From: Pteria penguin
Taxonomy: Eukaryota; Mollusca; Bivalvia; Pterioida; Pteriidae
DNA length: 64,000 bases
Direction of reading: 5' to 3'
NCBI GenBank assembly: GCA_035048485.1
Contig: CM068586.1
Location: 30,069,849 to 30,133,848, forward strand
This document shows, in pieces, positions 22,554 through 37,500 of the stretch. Each line of letters starts with the position of its first letter. Position 1 is the stretch's first letter. The notes beneath the pieces were generated by a model. That model ran no database searches and was not told the origin of the DNA. It saw only the letters and a list, made by a program, of their open reading frames with translations. The position numbers and the translations under genes are program-made.

Positions 22554-25500
22554 AATATATATATATATATATACCAATATATGTATTACATCTGCATGCA
22601 GATTTATACCACTCAATAAATAAGGAAATTTTTGTATCATAAAGGATGTGATGTGACGATAGGAGTCACCCGACACGGCGACAGTTAAAACAAACTTAAC
22701 AGTTTGAATACATATTTGTTCGCTGTTTTGAAGGGCTTGTCGGCTGATGTAGCTCAGTCATGACATTAGTTTGAGCGCAGATTTAACAGTCTTGTTGTAT
22801 AGAAAATATCAGGTGGATCTGTTGCATTGATAGAAAATTCTGGGCAGTGCATTTGGCAGATTCCTATGCTATGTAAGTGAAGCAATTTTGATGTGACTAA
22901 AACAACAACCCCACCCCACCCCCAGACCAGAGCTTGATTCACATTCTCTTCTCCATAGAGTATTATGATGCTAGTCACACAGTGTATGTATCTAGCCTTG
23001 ATTAGGCTTGAGAAGTAATCATTAATCAATCTATTGATTGGTAGAACTTTCTGCCTGGACTCCTGTGATAGATCCCTCAGTGATATCTTTACGTCTCTGT
23101 TAGAGCAGGCATTGATCTGGCAAAAACCAATATAGCTATTTCCCAATGCTTATAAATGTTTGTCAACAAAAGAGATTACAAAAATGGCTGAAGTTGTAAA
23201 TCAATTACAGGCGTTTCTCATGATTTCTCACATAGTGATCTTTATTAAAATCAATCAGTAGTACCTATACATTAACGATGCTTTAATCATACTAATAAAA
23301 GTATAAGTTTATTAGTTATACAGGTTTTTAACCATTAGAATGTTCTATGTATAGGTTTGTTTTAGAAAGTGATATATTATTAGTAGTTCAGTCATACAAG
23401 GTTTATATCTATAGTTGATGGGTACAATATATTCCTGACAGAAGTTTCATGCCGTTGATAGCTTGGACTTGGTGGAATATTTTGTTAGGCTTGCCCATGT
23501 ACCTATTTTCCTATCAGTATTTCCCATATACATCTTACAGCATTTGATCAAGGATTCAGAAATTTCGAAATACTAGCACTGTTGTTAAAACATGGGTTTT
23601 CTTTTCAATAATTTTAATTCATGAATTTTCCTTAATTTTAAATCTTTATTCATGTAATATATATTGTACCTGAGAAGCATCATGGTATGGTTTTACTTTT
23701 ATCTTATTTGACCTTCCTTTTTCTGAACAGTATGATCTGATGGAATGTTTTTTGCCCAAATAAGCAATTTAGTTGAAGATTTTCATTAAGATCACTTTCT
23801 CATGGCTTAAACAGAATCCTTCAGTTTGTCCTCACATTTATTAATTATGAAACAACACTTACCTACCCTCGAACATTCGCATGTTTTCACAAGTCTGCTT
23901 TTTAAAATTCAGTATCATTAAAGATTACTGTATACATACATGTATTCTTTACATGTAATCCTGTGTTTTTGTTAAACAGTAAAACAATTATGACGTCAGC
24001 CAAAATATTCCAAAGGGAATGCAATAAATCCTGTCATGATGTCATCAAATTCTATGTAAACCGAAATGAATCTTAGGAAGATTTTAGTCTACAAAGTTGA
24101 TAACGTCATAATTATTTTACGTCTAATACCATCCCAAATGGGAAATAACTCTGTTTAAAGAAAAGACCCAATAAATAAATGATTAGTATGTTTACATGAA
24201 TGTGTTAGCATTGTTTGCATGTATCATTTAAGTGTATATGTTGATGGATCTACTTGTATTATTTAAGCCAGTGTGTCCCAGTGGATGAGTTACTGGGCTT
24301 GTGACCAAAGGGTCCCAGGTTCGATTCCCGCCATGGGCACACCAGTGTTCTGTCTTTAGGATGAGACAGTAAAAAGTAAGGTGTCGGTAGGTGCGTCATG
24401 TAAAAGATCCCTCACTGCTTCAGGTGGGTTATTTGCAAAGGTAAAAATTTCTGCATGATGCTTCAGGCAGATGTCACCATGTACGTGAAATAATGGTGGA
24501 GTGCCGTAAAACAGTAATCATTCAATCAATAAAACTTCCATTATTTCATCATAGTGTGTATGTCTTATTTCTTCTGTCATATTTTTTTTAGAGATTTCCT
24601 TCCACGAGGATCTGGAATTGTTACTCGAAGACCCTTAGTACTTCAACTTATTAATTCAAAGTCAGGTGAGCATGGACTTGATTATACTCTTCAGTGTTAT
24701 CTCTAGGAAAATTTTAAGTCATGTTGCATCTCTGATGTCATTCCAATTGATGTGTTACTCTTACAGAATCCTCATTATTATACCCCCCGCAAACAAAGTT
24801 TGGGGGGTATATGGGGGGTATATAGGAATCACCTTGTCCGTCTGTCTGTCTGTCCGTCTGTCTGTCCAGAAAACTTTAACCTTGACCATAACTTTTGAAC
24901 GAAAAGAGACTGGGTATTCATACTTTACATGTATATTCTTTGTGGCAAGACCTTTCTTTTGGTACCAGAATTTTTGACCTTGTGACCTTGGCCTTGACAT
25001 TGAACCTACTTTTAAAACACTTTAACCTTAGCTATAACTTTTGAACCTAAAGAGACTGGGTATTCATATTACACATGTATATTCCTTGTGGCAAGACCTT
25101 TCTTTTGGTACCAGAATTGTGACCTTGGCCTTGACATTTGACCTACTTTTTTATAAAAACTTTAGCCTTAGCTATAACTTTTGAACCAAAAGAGACTGGG
25201 TATTCATACTACACATGTATATTCTTTGTAGCAAGATCTTTCATTTGGTACCAAAAATTTTGACCTTGTTACCTCAGCCTTGACATTTAACCTACTTTTT
25301 TAAAAACTTTTAACCTTAGCCATAACTTTTGAACCAAAAGAGACTGGGTATTCATACTACACATGTATATTCCTTGTGGCAAGACTTTTCTTTTGGTACC
25401 AAAGTTTTTTACCTTGTGACCTTGGCCTTGACATTTGACTTACCTTTTAAAAACTTTAACCTTAGCCATAACTTTTGAAAGAAAAGAGATGGGGCCTTGA

Positions 25501-28500
25501 TACTACACATGTGTATTCCTTGTGGCAAGACCTTTCTGTCGATACAAACATTTTCGACCTTGTGACCTTGGTCTTGATGTTTGAACTACTTTTTAAAAAC
25601 TTTAACCTTAGCCATAATTTATGAAAGAAAAGAGATGGGACCTTCATACTATATATGTGTATTCCTTGTGGCAAGACCTTTCAGTCAGTACCAGCTTTTT
25701 GACCTTGTGACCTTGGCCTTGACATTTAACTTTGTTTTGGAAAAACTTTAACTTTGACGGTAAAGTATAGTCATAGAGAGATAGGGAGTCCATTTTACAT
25801 GTGTGTATTCTGTATGACAAGTCCTGTACTTTGATACAAAAAGAATTTACACAACCGCCTCACCTTCACCTTCTTCTCCAAAACTTAAATATTATTCATA
25901 TATATAGTTCTGTGCCCTATTTTGAATTTTGGTGCCACGGGGGGTATTTGTCCCATTAGGACAGTTCTAATTTTTCTCTCCCCTTTTTAACAGACCTTTA
26001 CCTCTCCGCATTTTTGCTCAACAAATTCTTGTATTCATCATTGTATTGTAGAAGGTTTAAATTCTTGAATATCACAGCTTGAAATGATGAAGAATATGGT
26101 TAATTATGATGACTTTTGTCGCCCAAATACCAGTTTTTGTAAAATATAGTGATGGAATGCAAATATGACAATAATTGATGGATGATAATTATGGGAGCAC
26201 ATTGCCAGTCAGGACAGTTACAGAACGGAATTGTCAGATGTTACATTTTCTCTATTTTAGAAGAAGACATACAGTATTGCAATTAACTCTTGAGATTTGC
26301 TAATTAAACTGGATTTTCTTTTTCAGTTCTCTGAACATATTATGATAATCTACTGAGGAATGGGTTTTGAATGTTTTTAAAAAGAATTATTGTATACATC
26401 AAAATGTCTTTCTTAAGTGAAAAACACTTTTGTGTTGCATTTAGAGAATAGTGGCACTTACATATAGGGATCTTTTAGTCTGTCATCTATCCGTCTGTTG
26501 ATTTTCTCTCTTAAAAATTGTTTAAATTACATGTATCTCCCATGTAATTCATACATGTGTATGTTCTTGGGAAGAGGACATTATAGTCTGCATTTAGTGT
26601 TGTTATACCCTTTACTATTTTACCCTTAATAATCTATATTTAAAAAAAGTCCAATAAATCAACTGTTAAAAACAGCCGGTCCAAACGAGCTGTTAAAATC
26701 GACTGTTGGACCACATGACAAACTGTTGACCGAGGAGATCTAGAATGCCGTTATGGTACATGTAACAAGTTCTTTTTTTAATTTAAGTTTATTTGATTGA
26801 TTCCCTCAGTTACATTTAGACGCTTAATATTGGTAAATTTAATAATTTTCAGCGATGAAATTGATTCTTCAAAAATCAAGCCCCCTTAGGGACCCCTTGC
26901 CTTATTCAAAATAAAGTTATCTTTCCTTCTTGTTTATATAAAAAGTATAACAAAACAGTTGTTGTCTGCGGTTTTGGTCAACAGCTGATTTGTTGGACCC
27001 GAGGATGAACTGTTGACCACGGCCGCTATTGAACCTCAGGAAAATTTCAGATATACTTTATATACCAGTGTTTTATGGTCAGAGAAATATTTACTTTACA
27101 GAAGTGCATTAATGTCCAATTATTGTTTTTTAGAATATGCTGAGTTTCTTCACAAAAAGGGTGCAGCATTTTCTGACTTTGATGCGGTCAGAAAGGAGAT
27201 TGAGGCAGAGACAGATCGTGTCACTGGAGGGAATAAAGGAATTTCTAATGTTCCTATTAATTTACGGGTGTATTCTCCTCATGGTATGTAAAACATCATG
27301 TAGTACGAATCATGATATTACAGTGATGCTCTGTTAATCCGATCTCCGTTTATCCGGAAAATCCACTTTCCGGACAAGAAAGTGCGGAAACGGATTTCCC
27401 CAATGATATTTTGATCCGATAATCCGGAAATCAGCGTTCTGGATCCGGACAAGGAAATACGGGTACAGAATTCCAAAAGTACATGAAATTTGCTCCGATA
27501 ATCCGGACAAAATTTTGCTTTCCGGACGTAGCCGTAGCAAATAACTACAGTTTAATTAATACACTGCATATCTCCTCTCTGCGCTGATTGTTTGTTTAAC
27601 AGTTAAACGCCAGAAATGAAGATTACTTTTAGTCAAATGATAGTAAATAAGATAAAATTGCCGACTTCGAAGCTTACATTGTTTGGGTTTTAGATCGTAA
27701 ACAAACAATAATTTATAACGTATCCTTACTTAGTGCTAATCAGTGCTCATAACATTACTTTGTAGAGAAGTTTTAACTTTTAGTTATTCTTCTGTTTTAT
27801 AGTGATAGAAAATTTTTATATTTAAAACATAAACACTGTATAAATTTATCGGGACATAAATGCTTTTCTATTCTATATTTGTATGACACAGCAGGACGTT
27901 AGATAAACACTCCGATCGCGATAGAAGTGAAATTAATTAGTCAAGCACGAGGTATATAAAAAGGCGGCTGTCAACATTTCAATAGAGGACAGTGAATTGA
28001 CAAATCATGCAGGTTTCAGAAATTTGACTGCAATTAATGTACAATTTACTAAAGATGTTAATACATTAAAAAAGGTAATATATATATATATATTTCTTCG
28101 TATACAAATTAAATGCATATAAGGATTATTACTTGCGTTTTATCGTGTACTGTATACACCCTTCTTTTATCAAGAAATAAGAATCTTTATCATCTAAAGT
28201 ACCGGTACTATGATCCGGTAATCCGGAAAATCCGTTTATCCGGACAAATCGGCCGGGAACAAACGTGTCCGGATAAACGGAGCATCACTGTATATTTTTT
28301 GGCAAACACTGTGTTTTTATGCCCCCGGATCGATAGATCAGGGGCATATTGTTTTTGTCCTGTCTGTTTGTTGTCAACTTTAACCTTGGCCATAACGTTT
28401 TAACCATGAGGGATAGAGAGTTCATATTTCACATGTAAATTCAACTATTGAAGCCCTTTCAAATGACACCATGGTTGATGACTGTGTAACCTTGACAATG

Positions 28501-31500
28501 ACCTTCATGCTTTAACCTTGGCCATAACTTTTGAACCATGAGGGATAGAGACTTCATATTTGACATGCATACTCAACTACTGAAGCCCTTTCAAATGACA
28601 CCTAGGTCGATGACCTTTTGACCATGACACTGACCTTCCCACTAAAAATAACTTTTGGATTTTGTTGCGGCCAACGGCATTAGTGTTTCACGAACACAGC
28701 TTGTTCTGTATGTTTTTCCTTCTGAGATTGTTGTGCATGTGTTTTTGTTTTAACACCTGTTGATTATAGACACAAACAGTGTTTAAATTCTGCTTTATCT
28801 ATGGGATATCACATGGTCTATATCAATTCATATTTAACAATGAAAACTGGGATAGCCGGACAGAATTTGATATAGTTTTTTCCTTTTGACAGGCTGAAGT
28901 TTCATGAAATGCACACCACCTGTGTGTTAAATTATGTCGTGTGTGCATGTTGCTGTACACTCATGTTTAATCTTGTTTATTTCATTATGATTTTTATTTT
29001 TTTCAATTTTAGTAGGCAGAACTTTCAGAATGTTCTCATCTTTATAGAAATCATCAAAAAATTGTTGAACTTTGGCTTTATTGCCTATTTTTAAGATTAG
29101 TGTCCCATAATGCTTTTTTTTTTTTTGTCCCCGCTTTTTGCGAAAGGGTGGGGACATTAAATCTCATTCGTCTGTCTGTCTGTCTGACTGTTCATCTGTC
29201 TGTCTGTCACAAAAACTTTAACCTTGATCATAACTTTTTAATCGTAAGACAAAGGGCCTTTATATTTGGCATGTGTATCCCTAATTGCAATACCTTTCTG
29301 ATGGTACCAAAATTTTTATCATTTGACCTTGATTGTGACCTTTGACCTACTTCAGTGTAACTTTTTAACAGTAAGACGCAGGGCCTTTGGCATGTGTGTC
29401 TTTAGACATGCCTAACCATGACAATATGTCACAGATCACTGTGCCCCTACTGATAGAACCCCCAGAGTGGGAGACCACAATTCTCTGAATTTTCTTGTGT
29501 TTTTTTTGGTTTTTACTGGGACATAAGAACCATTGCTTATGCTAGTAACAATACAACTTTTCTATCATCAGTCATTGTTTTTATGTCGAAATGGGGTATG
29601 CAGATGTCAACAACGAAATTACATGTACACGTGCATTTGTTTTTGTCAAAAATTGACTCTTATAGACTGTCATAAAATTTTCACTAGCAGTGATGAATGT
29701 CGTTATAAAAATTGAATGACTAACTAGGTTTTGCCAACAAAAGATTAAATTTATTTCCAATTTTCACATTTGAAAAAATATTTCTAATTTTCCTACATTT
29801 GGTGTAATACATGTATGTACTAGCCACCAGTTTTTTGTATAATGAAATATGACAATAGCATTTCAATCGGCCTTTAAGTCAATTATTGTTTAGTTGACTT
29901 CTGACTGAATGAATATGTTGTGATATTTATAGGATTTGAAAATATTGATCAATTCACAGTCAAAATTAGTATTTACTCTATATATAACAGTATGTTTAAT
30001 CAGATAGAAGTTCATAACTATTGTATTATATAGTTTATAGTAACAACGGAAAATCCTCTCATTGTCATGTTCATTTGTGAATCAGTTAGGGTCATTTTGA
30101 ATGCAGCTAAGTTATATTTAATTTTCTTCATGTTTTTTTTTACTGAAAAAACTAGAGACAGGTCTATATGTTCTCTTATTGGCTGATCATGTGTACATTG
30201 CTTAGCCAATAAACAAATACATAGGAATATATTATCCTGTATTATTTGATAGTCAAGTATGGAATTTAACTTGTCATAAATTGCAAATTCATTAATTCTC
30301 AGATGATTATTTTTTCCTTCATCATGATGAAGGTCAGTAAAATTTCTTAAGCTTTCAGTACTCTGACTTTGATCAATCTTCTATCATTCTGAAAGATGGT
30401 GGACATATCAAAGAAGGAAAATGATAATCTGAACATTTTATGGGAATTTTCCTTTCCACTTGATTTTATCATTTTCTTTTACAGTGCTTAATCTGACATT
30501 AATTGATTTACCTGGAATGACCAAGGTACCTGTGGGCGACCAACCTCCAGACATAGAGCAGCAGATTAGAGCTATGCTTATGGAATTTATCATGAAAGAA
30601 AGCTGCCTCATTCTGGCAGTGTCTCCAGCAAATACTGACCTGGCTAACTCGGATGCTCTCAAAATAGCAAAAGAGGTTGATCCTCAAGGTACTTGTATTA
30701 ATATATAAGAAATATTGAAGTTTTTTACATAAGTGCTTCCAGATTCAGTAAGCATAAAAATTTGTCATGTATATTCCTTACAAGTAATATCAGATTTAGT
30801 ATTCTGTAATTTAAAAAAAAAATGAAAGTGCCCCAAAAGGTTGTAAGTGACACAGAAAAAATTACCTTAAAAGTGTTAAATAGATGTTTTAAATTCTAAT
30901 TTATGTAATTTTAGTCTATTTCTTAAATAAGCATGAAATTGTGAGTATGGTTCATATAGATGTGTATGTTCTTAGGTACAAGAACAATAGGTGTGATCAC
31001 CAAACTTGACTTGATGGATGAAGGAACGGATGCCAGGGAGATTCTGGAAAATAAGACTCTACCACTTAGGAGAGGTAAAAAAGTCTTTGTCAGTGACATT
31101 TGTGTCTTATATAATATTATTTATCATTACATGTATACCATACAAATAGCTGTATTGGGTTGAAACAACTACCTATTGTTTGTCTGTGTATTCATACGTA
31201 TCTCAATTTCCAAGCTGTAATTCAAATATTTTGTATGATATTGAATGATATTCCTTATATTATATGCTTATGGCTTAAGCAGAATCTCTATTCATTATTG
31301 GATTAGAAGTTCAAAGGTCATAATAAGGCAGTGTGGCTCTGCAGATGAGGTGCTTGGCTTGTGACTTAAAGGTCCCCAGTTCAATTCACTGCTTTGGATG
31401 GGTCCATTGCAAAGGTATAAATTTCTGTTCAGTGCATCAAGCAGATGCTGTCACCATATACATGATATAATCTTGGAGTGACGTAAAATGATAGTCAGTC

Positions 31501-34500
31501 AATCAGTCAGTCAAGTTATCAGTGCTATTAGGGTAATAACAGCAATTACTTTGTCGTCAGAAATACTTTCAATTTTCAATTTCTCAAGTCTAGATGCCTT
31601 AAGCTTCTGATTAAGTAAATTTATGTTTGGAATCCTGATTCAATACATCATGATGATTTTCATATTTTACATAATACAGTCATTCTCAATAACTTTCGGT
31701 CCCCATAGGTCATTCGGACCTATGTACTGAAGTTACACACAGGTCCGAAACAAAAATTGTTTGTCCGAAAAAAAGAAGAGAAACATAGATGTATTCTGAT
31801 ATATTTAATCTCATCTAACAAAATCATCGATCATCCTCCAGTTTTGATCTTCTGTTATAAAATTTTCAAAATAATCATCAGTGTCATCATTAACATTGCA
31901 CACACCTCCATATAGTTGAATAACAAATCTCTGAAAAAATTCTGACCAATTCCTCAATGAGACAATCACAGTGAATCACGCTCTTGTAAAAGATTTCGAT
32001 AAATCCGGTTTTGCAAAACGTTTACGTTACGGTTTACTTCATCATAGTCACCAAAACACTTTAATTTTAGGGAGTATAAATAAACGAAACTCTGCAGGAC
32101 CCATCTGTCAATGTGACAGTGGGACATCGGTCCTTACGTAAAAGTGTCGGTCAGGACCGATGGACCGATGTTATTGGGAATGACTGATAATATGTGGGTC
32201 TTTATGATGGACAGCCTTTTTATCAGAATTTTCATAGTTATAATTTAATATTAGATTGTGATGTCACAACAGAATAATGCAAATATGAGTCATAAAACAT
32301 CATATGGTTGACCTTAAATGAAATATAAGAACTATATTGGTCCCTTGAAGTTTGACTTGTTGATAGGTAACTGTTAGTAGCATGTACTTGTTGGTAGGTG
32401 ATTGTGAGTAACATGTTCTTGTTGATAAGTGACTGTTAGTAACATGTACTTTTTGATAGGTGACTGTTAGTAACATGTACTTGTTGATAAGTGACTGTTA
32501 GTAACATGTACTTGTTGGTAGGTGATCTTTAGTAACATGTACTTGTTGGTAGGTGACTGTTAGTAACATGTACTTGTTGATAAGTGACTGTTAGTAACAT
32601 GTACTTGTTGGTAGGTGACTGTTAGTAACATGTACTTGTTGGTAGGTGACTGTTAGTAACATGTACTTGTTGGTAGGTGATCTTTAGTAACATGTACTTG
32701 TTGGTAGGTGACTGTTAGTAACATGTACTTGTTGGTAGGTGATTGTTAGTAACATGTACTTGTTGGTAGGTGACCAGTAGTACTAGTAACATGTACTTGT
32801 TGATAAGTGACTGTAAGTAACATGTACTTGTTGATAAGTGACTGTTAGTAACATGTACTTGTTGATAAGTGACTGTTAGTAACATGTACTTGTTGATAAG
32901 TGACTGTTAGTAACATGTACTTGTTGATAAGTGACTGTTAGTAACATGTACTTGTTGGTAGGTGACTGTTAGTAACATGTTCTTGTTGATAAGTGACTGT
33001 TAGTAACATGTACTTGTTGATAGGTGACTGTTAGTAACATGTACTTGTTGATAAGTGACTGTTAGTAACATGTACTTGTTGGTAGGTGACTGTTAGTAAC
33101 ATGTACTTGTTGATAAGTGACTGTTAGTAACATGTACTTGTTGATAAGTGACTGTTAGTAACATGTACTTGTTGATAAGTGACTGTTAGTAACATGTACT
33201 TGTTGATAAGTGACTGTTAGTAACATGTACTTGTTGATAAGTGACTGTTAGTAACATGTACTTGTTGATAAGTGACTGTTAGTAACATGTACTTGTTGAT
33301 AAGTGACTGTTAGTAACATGTTCTTGTTGATAAGTGACTGTTAGTAACATGTTCTTGTTGATAGGTGACTGTTAGTAACATGTACTTGTTGATAAGTGAC
33401 TGTTAGTAACATGTACTTGTTGGTAGGTGACTGTTAGTAACATGTACTTGTTGGTAGGTGACTGTAAGTAACATGTACTTGTTGTATGGTCTTACGTTGT
33501 CTTGATTGATTGATTTGGACTTACATTGTCTTACAGGTTATGTTGGTGTGGTAAACAGAAGCCAGAAAGACATTGAGGGAAGGAAAGATATCCGTGCTGC
33601 TCTAGCATCAGAGAGGAAATTCTTTCTAAGTCATCCATCATATAGGTATTGGACACTTTCTAGAATTAGTGACCAAGATTTTGCATGCATTGAATCAGAG
33701 CCTTGTTGTATCATACAATGCTTATAACAGTGGGTGAACCATTCTTTTGGATGGTAATGATTTTGATTTCAATTTCATGGTTTCAATTCTAGTACATGCA
33801 ACAATATTATTTACACTCTATTGTGTTTTTATACCCCTGATAGGTATATTGGAATCACCTTGTCTGTTTGTCTGTCTGTCCATCTGTCTGTCCAGAAAAC
33901 TTTAACCTTGGCCATAACTTTAGAACCAAATGAGATGGGGTCTTCATACTACACATGTATTCCTTGTTGCAAGACCTTTCTGTCAGTACCAAAAGTTTTT
34001 ACCCTGTGACCTAGACCTTGACGTTTGACCTACTTTTGAAAAACTTTATCCTTAGCCATTACTTTTGAAACAAAATTGTTAGGGACTTCATACTATACAT
34101 GTGTATTCCTTGTGGCAAGACCTGTCTGTCAGTACCAAAATTTTTTACCTTGTGACCTTGACGTTTGACCTACTTTTGAAAAACTTTAGCCTTAGCTATA
34201 ATTTTTGAACCAAGAGAGATTGGGCCTTCATACTACACATGTGTATTCCTTGTGGCAAGACCTGTCTGTCAATATTTTTGAACTTGTGACCTTGATCTTG
34301 ACATTTGACCTACCTTCGTCTATGCCCTACTTTGAATTTTGTTGCTGCAAGAAGTATTTGTCACATTAGGATAGTTTTTGTTTGGTTTGGTTTTATAATA
34401 AGTCATTGAGATGTTTTTATCTTTAATGAAACCCTCAAGACAGCAAGGCAGTGTTGGCTTCATGTGCTATGAAGTGGGAGACTTGGCATGTACGATGATC

Positions 34501-37500
34501 GAAATCAAGTTTAAGTCTAAGTCTGAAATAATTCGATTCCCTGATGTATGTTTATACCCAAAATCCCCATAAGTCAAATCTTACTATTATCACTGTCATA
34601 CTCCACAAAGCCACCTGGTGCAACAAATGTTTATATATCAAGAATAATCGACATATAATACAACTAGTAAGAGTTACTACAGTCTAACATAATAAAGTCT
34701 ATTGACCATGAGATGGTTAAGAGTTCACATCAAAATTAAATGATAGAGTCATTCGATTGCACTGTCCACTACAGGTACACAGCTTTTGGTAGATCGATGG
34801 GTGGATCCAGGGGTATATCCATGGGTGGCGTTCCTTGAGTAACGACGATCTACAGGTAGGGTAGTAACCTGCTACCTTACATCCCTCCCCATGTTACTAG
34901 AAAATATCCTGGCACGATATTTTCTTTAAACGAGTGTCTGTGTAACATGTTGAGATTGTGTGTAATGGGTGGATCCAGGGGGCAGCGTATCCATAGATTG
35001 CATAGTACCCCGCTTTCTTACACATTTGTACTGGAGGAACTATATGTTAACATATTTTCTTGTAGACATATGGCAGATAGAATGGGAACACCTTTTCTAC
35101 AAAGAATTTTAAACCAACAATTAACCAATCATATTCGAGATACTTTACCTACTCTTCGGAATAAGCTCCAATCACAGCTCTTGGCTCTGGAAAAGGATGT
35201 GGAAGAATACAAAAACTACAGGCCAGATGACCCTACAAGAAAGACAAAGGCTATGATGCAGTAAGTTATTGTTCAGAAACTACTGATATCAGCGAAAAAT
35301 TTGTTATACCACTGGTGGTAGAGTAATTGTTGTAAGGCTTGAAGGTCAGATGTTCGAGTCCTAAAATTTCAGCATCTTGTAGTTGTCCAGATCTGATGGT
35401 TCAGTAGAAATGTAAGTTCTATTATGAAGCTCCATCTTGTTTAAGGACATATTAAACTTGCAAAACTTCTTTCCACAAAAGAGTTCCTCAAATCAAATAA
35501 GTTGATGACAAGAAAGGTAACTCTAATTTAGATATGAATAAAGTTGCAGGATTGCCAGGAATCTTGCAAATACACATTTTCTTTGTCTTTTCATAGAAAG
35601 GTTTATGGATAGGTTTCATTTCCTTTGCTTTATTCAGTTGATTATATATCCAATATATTTGATTTCACATATGAAGAGAAAATAATGTGTTGTTTTTGCC
35701 TATACCTGGCAATGAAGAATGTCTGAATCTGTCAATCAAGGAGTTGAAATAACTCCGAATTTTCCTTTGGTAACAACATCAGACGTCACTTTGAGTCTCT
35801 ATGTGAGACCATAAGAAAGAAAGTGGTTCAGTTTTGAGGCAAATCTAACCTAAAACTGAATAAGTAGGATATGACCATAAATCTAAATATATAATTTTCA
35901 GATTTTTTTGTTGCAAATACATTTTGATTAATTAAAACCTTGTATGTTCACTGTGCTGAGACTATAACTAAGTGTGATGTAAATTTGTATCTAATTGAAG
36001 TTTTGAAATTTGAAGATGTAGATCATATTGATTTCTAAGGTTTAAGTGTTATTTAATAGTTTATTACCTTTTTATTCACATGATAATACTATTGCAGAAT
36101 GATACAGAATTTTAATACTGACTTTGAGAAATCCATTGAGGGAACCGGTTCAGAAATCAGTACTATAGAACTCTCAGGTGGTGCCAAAATAAACAGGATA
36201 TTTCACGAGCGTTTCCCTTTTGAGTTGGTCAAGGTAAACCTCATTTCTATCTATAGTGTATATTGATCCTTATGATTTGAATCAAGATATTGCATACTGC
36301 AGAAAATAGGTGTCCGGACATTCAGATTTCTCGGTATCCGTACATCTATGGGAATGAAGCTATGAAAGTTCCAGCTGAAATCTTTGAAATGAAAGAAAGT
36401 GGCCTAACCATCAATCAGGGTTCCTTTCCTTATTAAGAAAGAACTGCCTGATTATTAACTTTTTGAAGTAGATACAGTAGATACATCTTGTCCTGAGTAG
36501 ATTTTATTTCAAGCCCTATGATTTCTTAAGATTGTATTCAGGTGTAAGGTGTTTCTTTACTTCTGAATTAGTTTTAACTGACATTGTGTTTTTACAGATG
36601 GAATTTGATGAAAGAGAATTGCGCAGAGAGATTAGATATGCCATCAGGAACATTCGTGGTATCAGGTAAGAGAACTGGAATTTCCCAGGATTGTTTGGGC
36701 AAAGTGATATATATGTATTTAAAAACTTCAAAAATGAAATAATAAAAAGATTTACTTAAGATTTTCGTAGGTGTTTAAATTAATATATGCGTAGACTGAT
36801 AGAGTTAAAAATTTTTATTGATCTTTTCTACAGTTTTTTAAAATTCATGTACAATATCAGTATGATTAGACCTTGCATTGATGTTGGTGCCTCATGTCTG
36901 TTTATCTGTCCATCCATCAACATCAAGTCAAAATGTTTCCACCCTATAGGTTGCTGATTTAAAGATGCAGAATAATGTGTCATATGCTGATAGATTACAC
37001 AGTCAAAGGTCAGGGTAACACACTGGGGCCCTGTAATTTTTAGTTTTTTGTCCCCCGCTTTTAGTGAAAGTGTGAGGACATTAAAACTCATTCGTCTGTC
37101 CCTCCGTTCGTCCATACGTCTGTCCATCTGTCACAAAATTTTTAACCTTAGTCATAACTTTTTAACTGTAAGACATAAGGCCTTCATATTTGGCATGCAT
37201 GTCTGTAGACATGTACAACCATGACATTATGCTACAGATCACTGCACCCTTACTGATACAACCTCCAAAGCAGGGGACCACAATTCTCTGAATTTGCTTG
37301 TATACATCTATGGGTCTGTCCGCACCTTGTTAATACAATACAGACCATACTGTTTAGGCTAGGACTTTCAAACTTGGTACATTTATTCCTTATGGGATGA
37401 GGAGGAACTGTGTAGATTTTCAATATCAAGGTCGAAGGTCAAGGTCATTTTGGGGAAACAATAGCAAATTTTTATAATGCAACTTGTGAACAAGGTACAG

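Larger units (their letters stand above)
13993..24591 (+). other. Dynamin intron 1 (10.6 kb)
   Basis: The longest intron. It contains a two-copy 123-bp duplication, a TIR element carrying a nested LINE, a second TIR element, (TA)n tracts, a degenerate minisatellite and two SINEs, each listed separately. The rest (about 18090-19570, 21605-22450 and 22580-24265) is AT-rich with no recognisable gene. Confidence 0.8.
31075..33536 (+). other. Dynamin intron 5
   Basis: Contains a decayed SINE, a 510-bp TIR element and a 1.1-kb minisatellite that ends about 50 bp before exon 6. The pieces between them (31075-31320, 31515-31676 and 32187-32350) show nothing recognisable. Confidence 0.7.

Noticed and set aside
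26655..27020. Possible further TIR element with gttggacc and actgttgacc phrases
   Set aside because: The inverted phrases are scattered and no ends or target duplication could be fixed.
32352..33485. CRISPR-like array
   Set aside because: Units are contiguous tandem copies with no unique spacers, in an intron of a eukaryotic gene.
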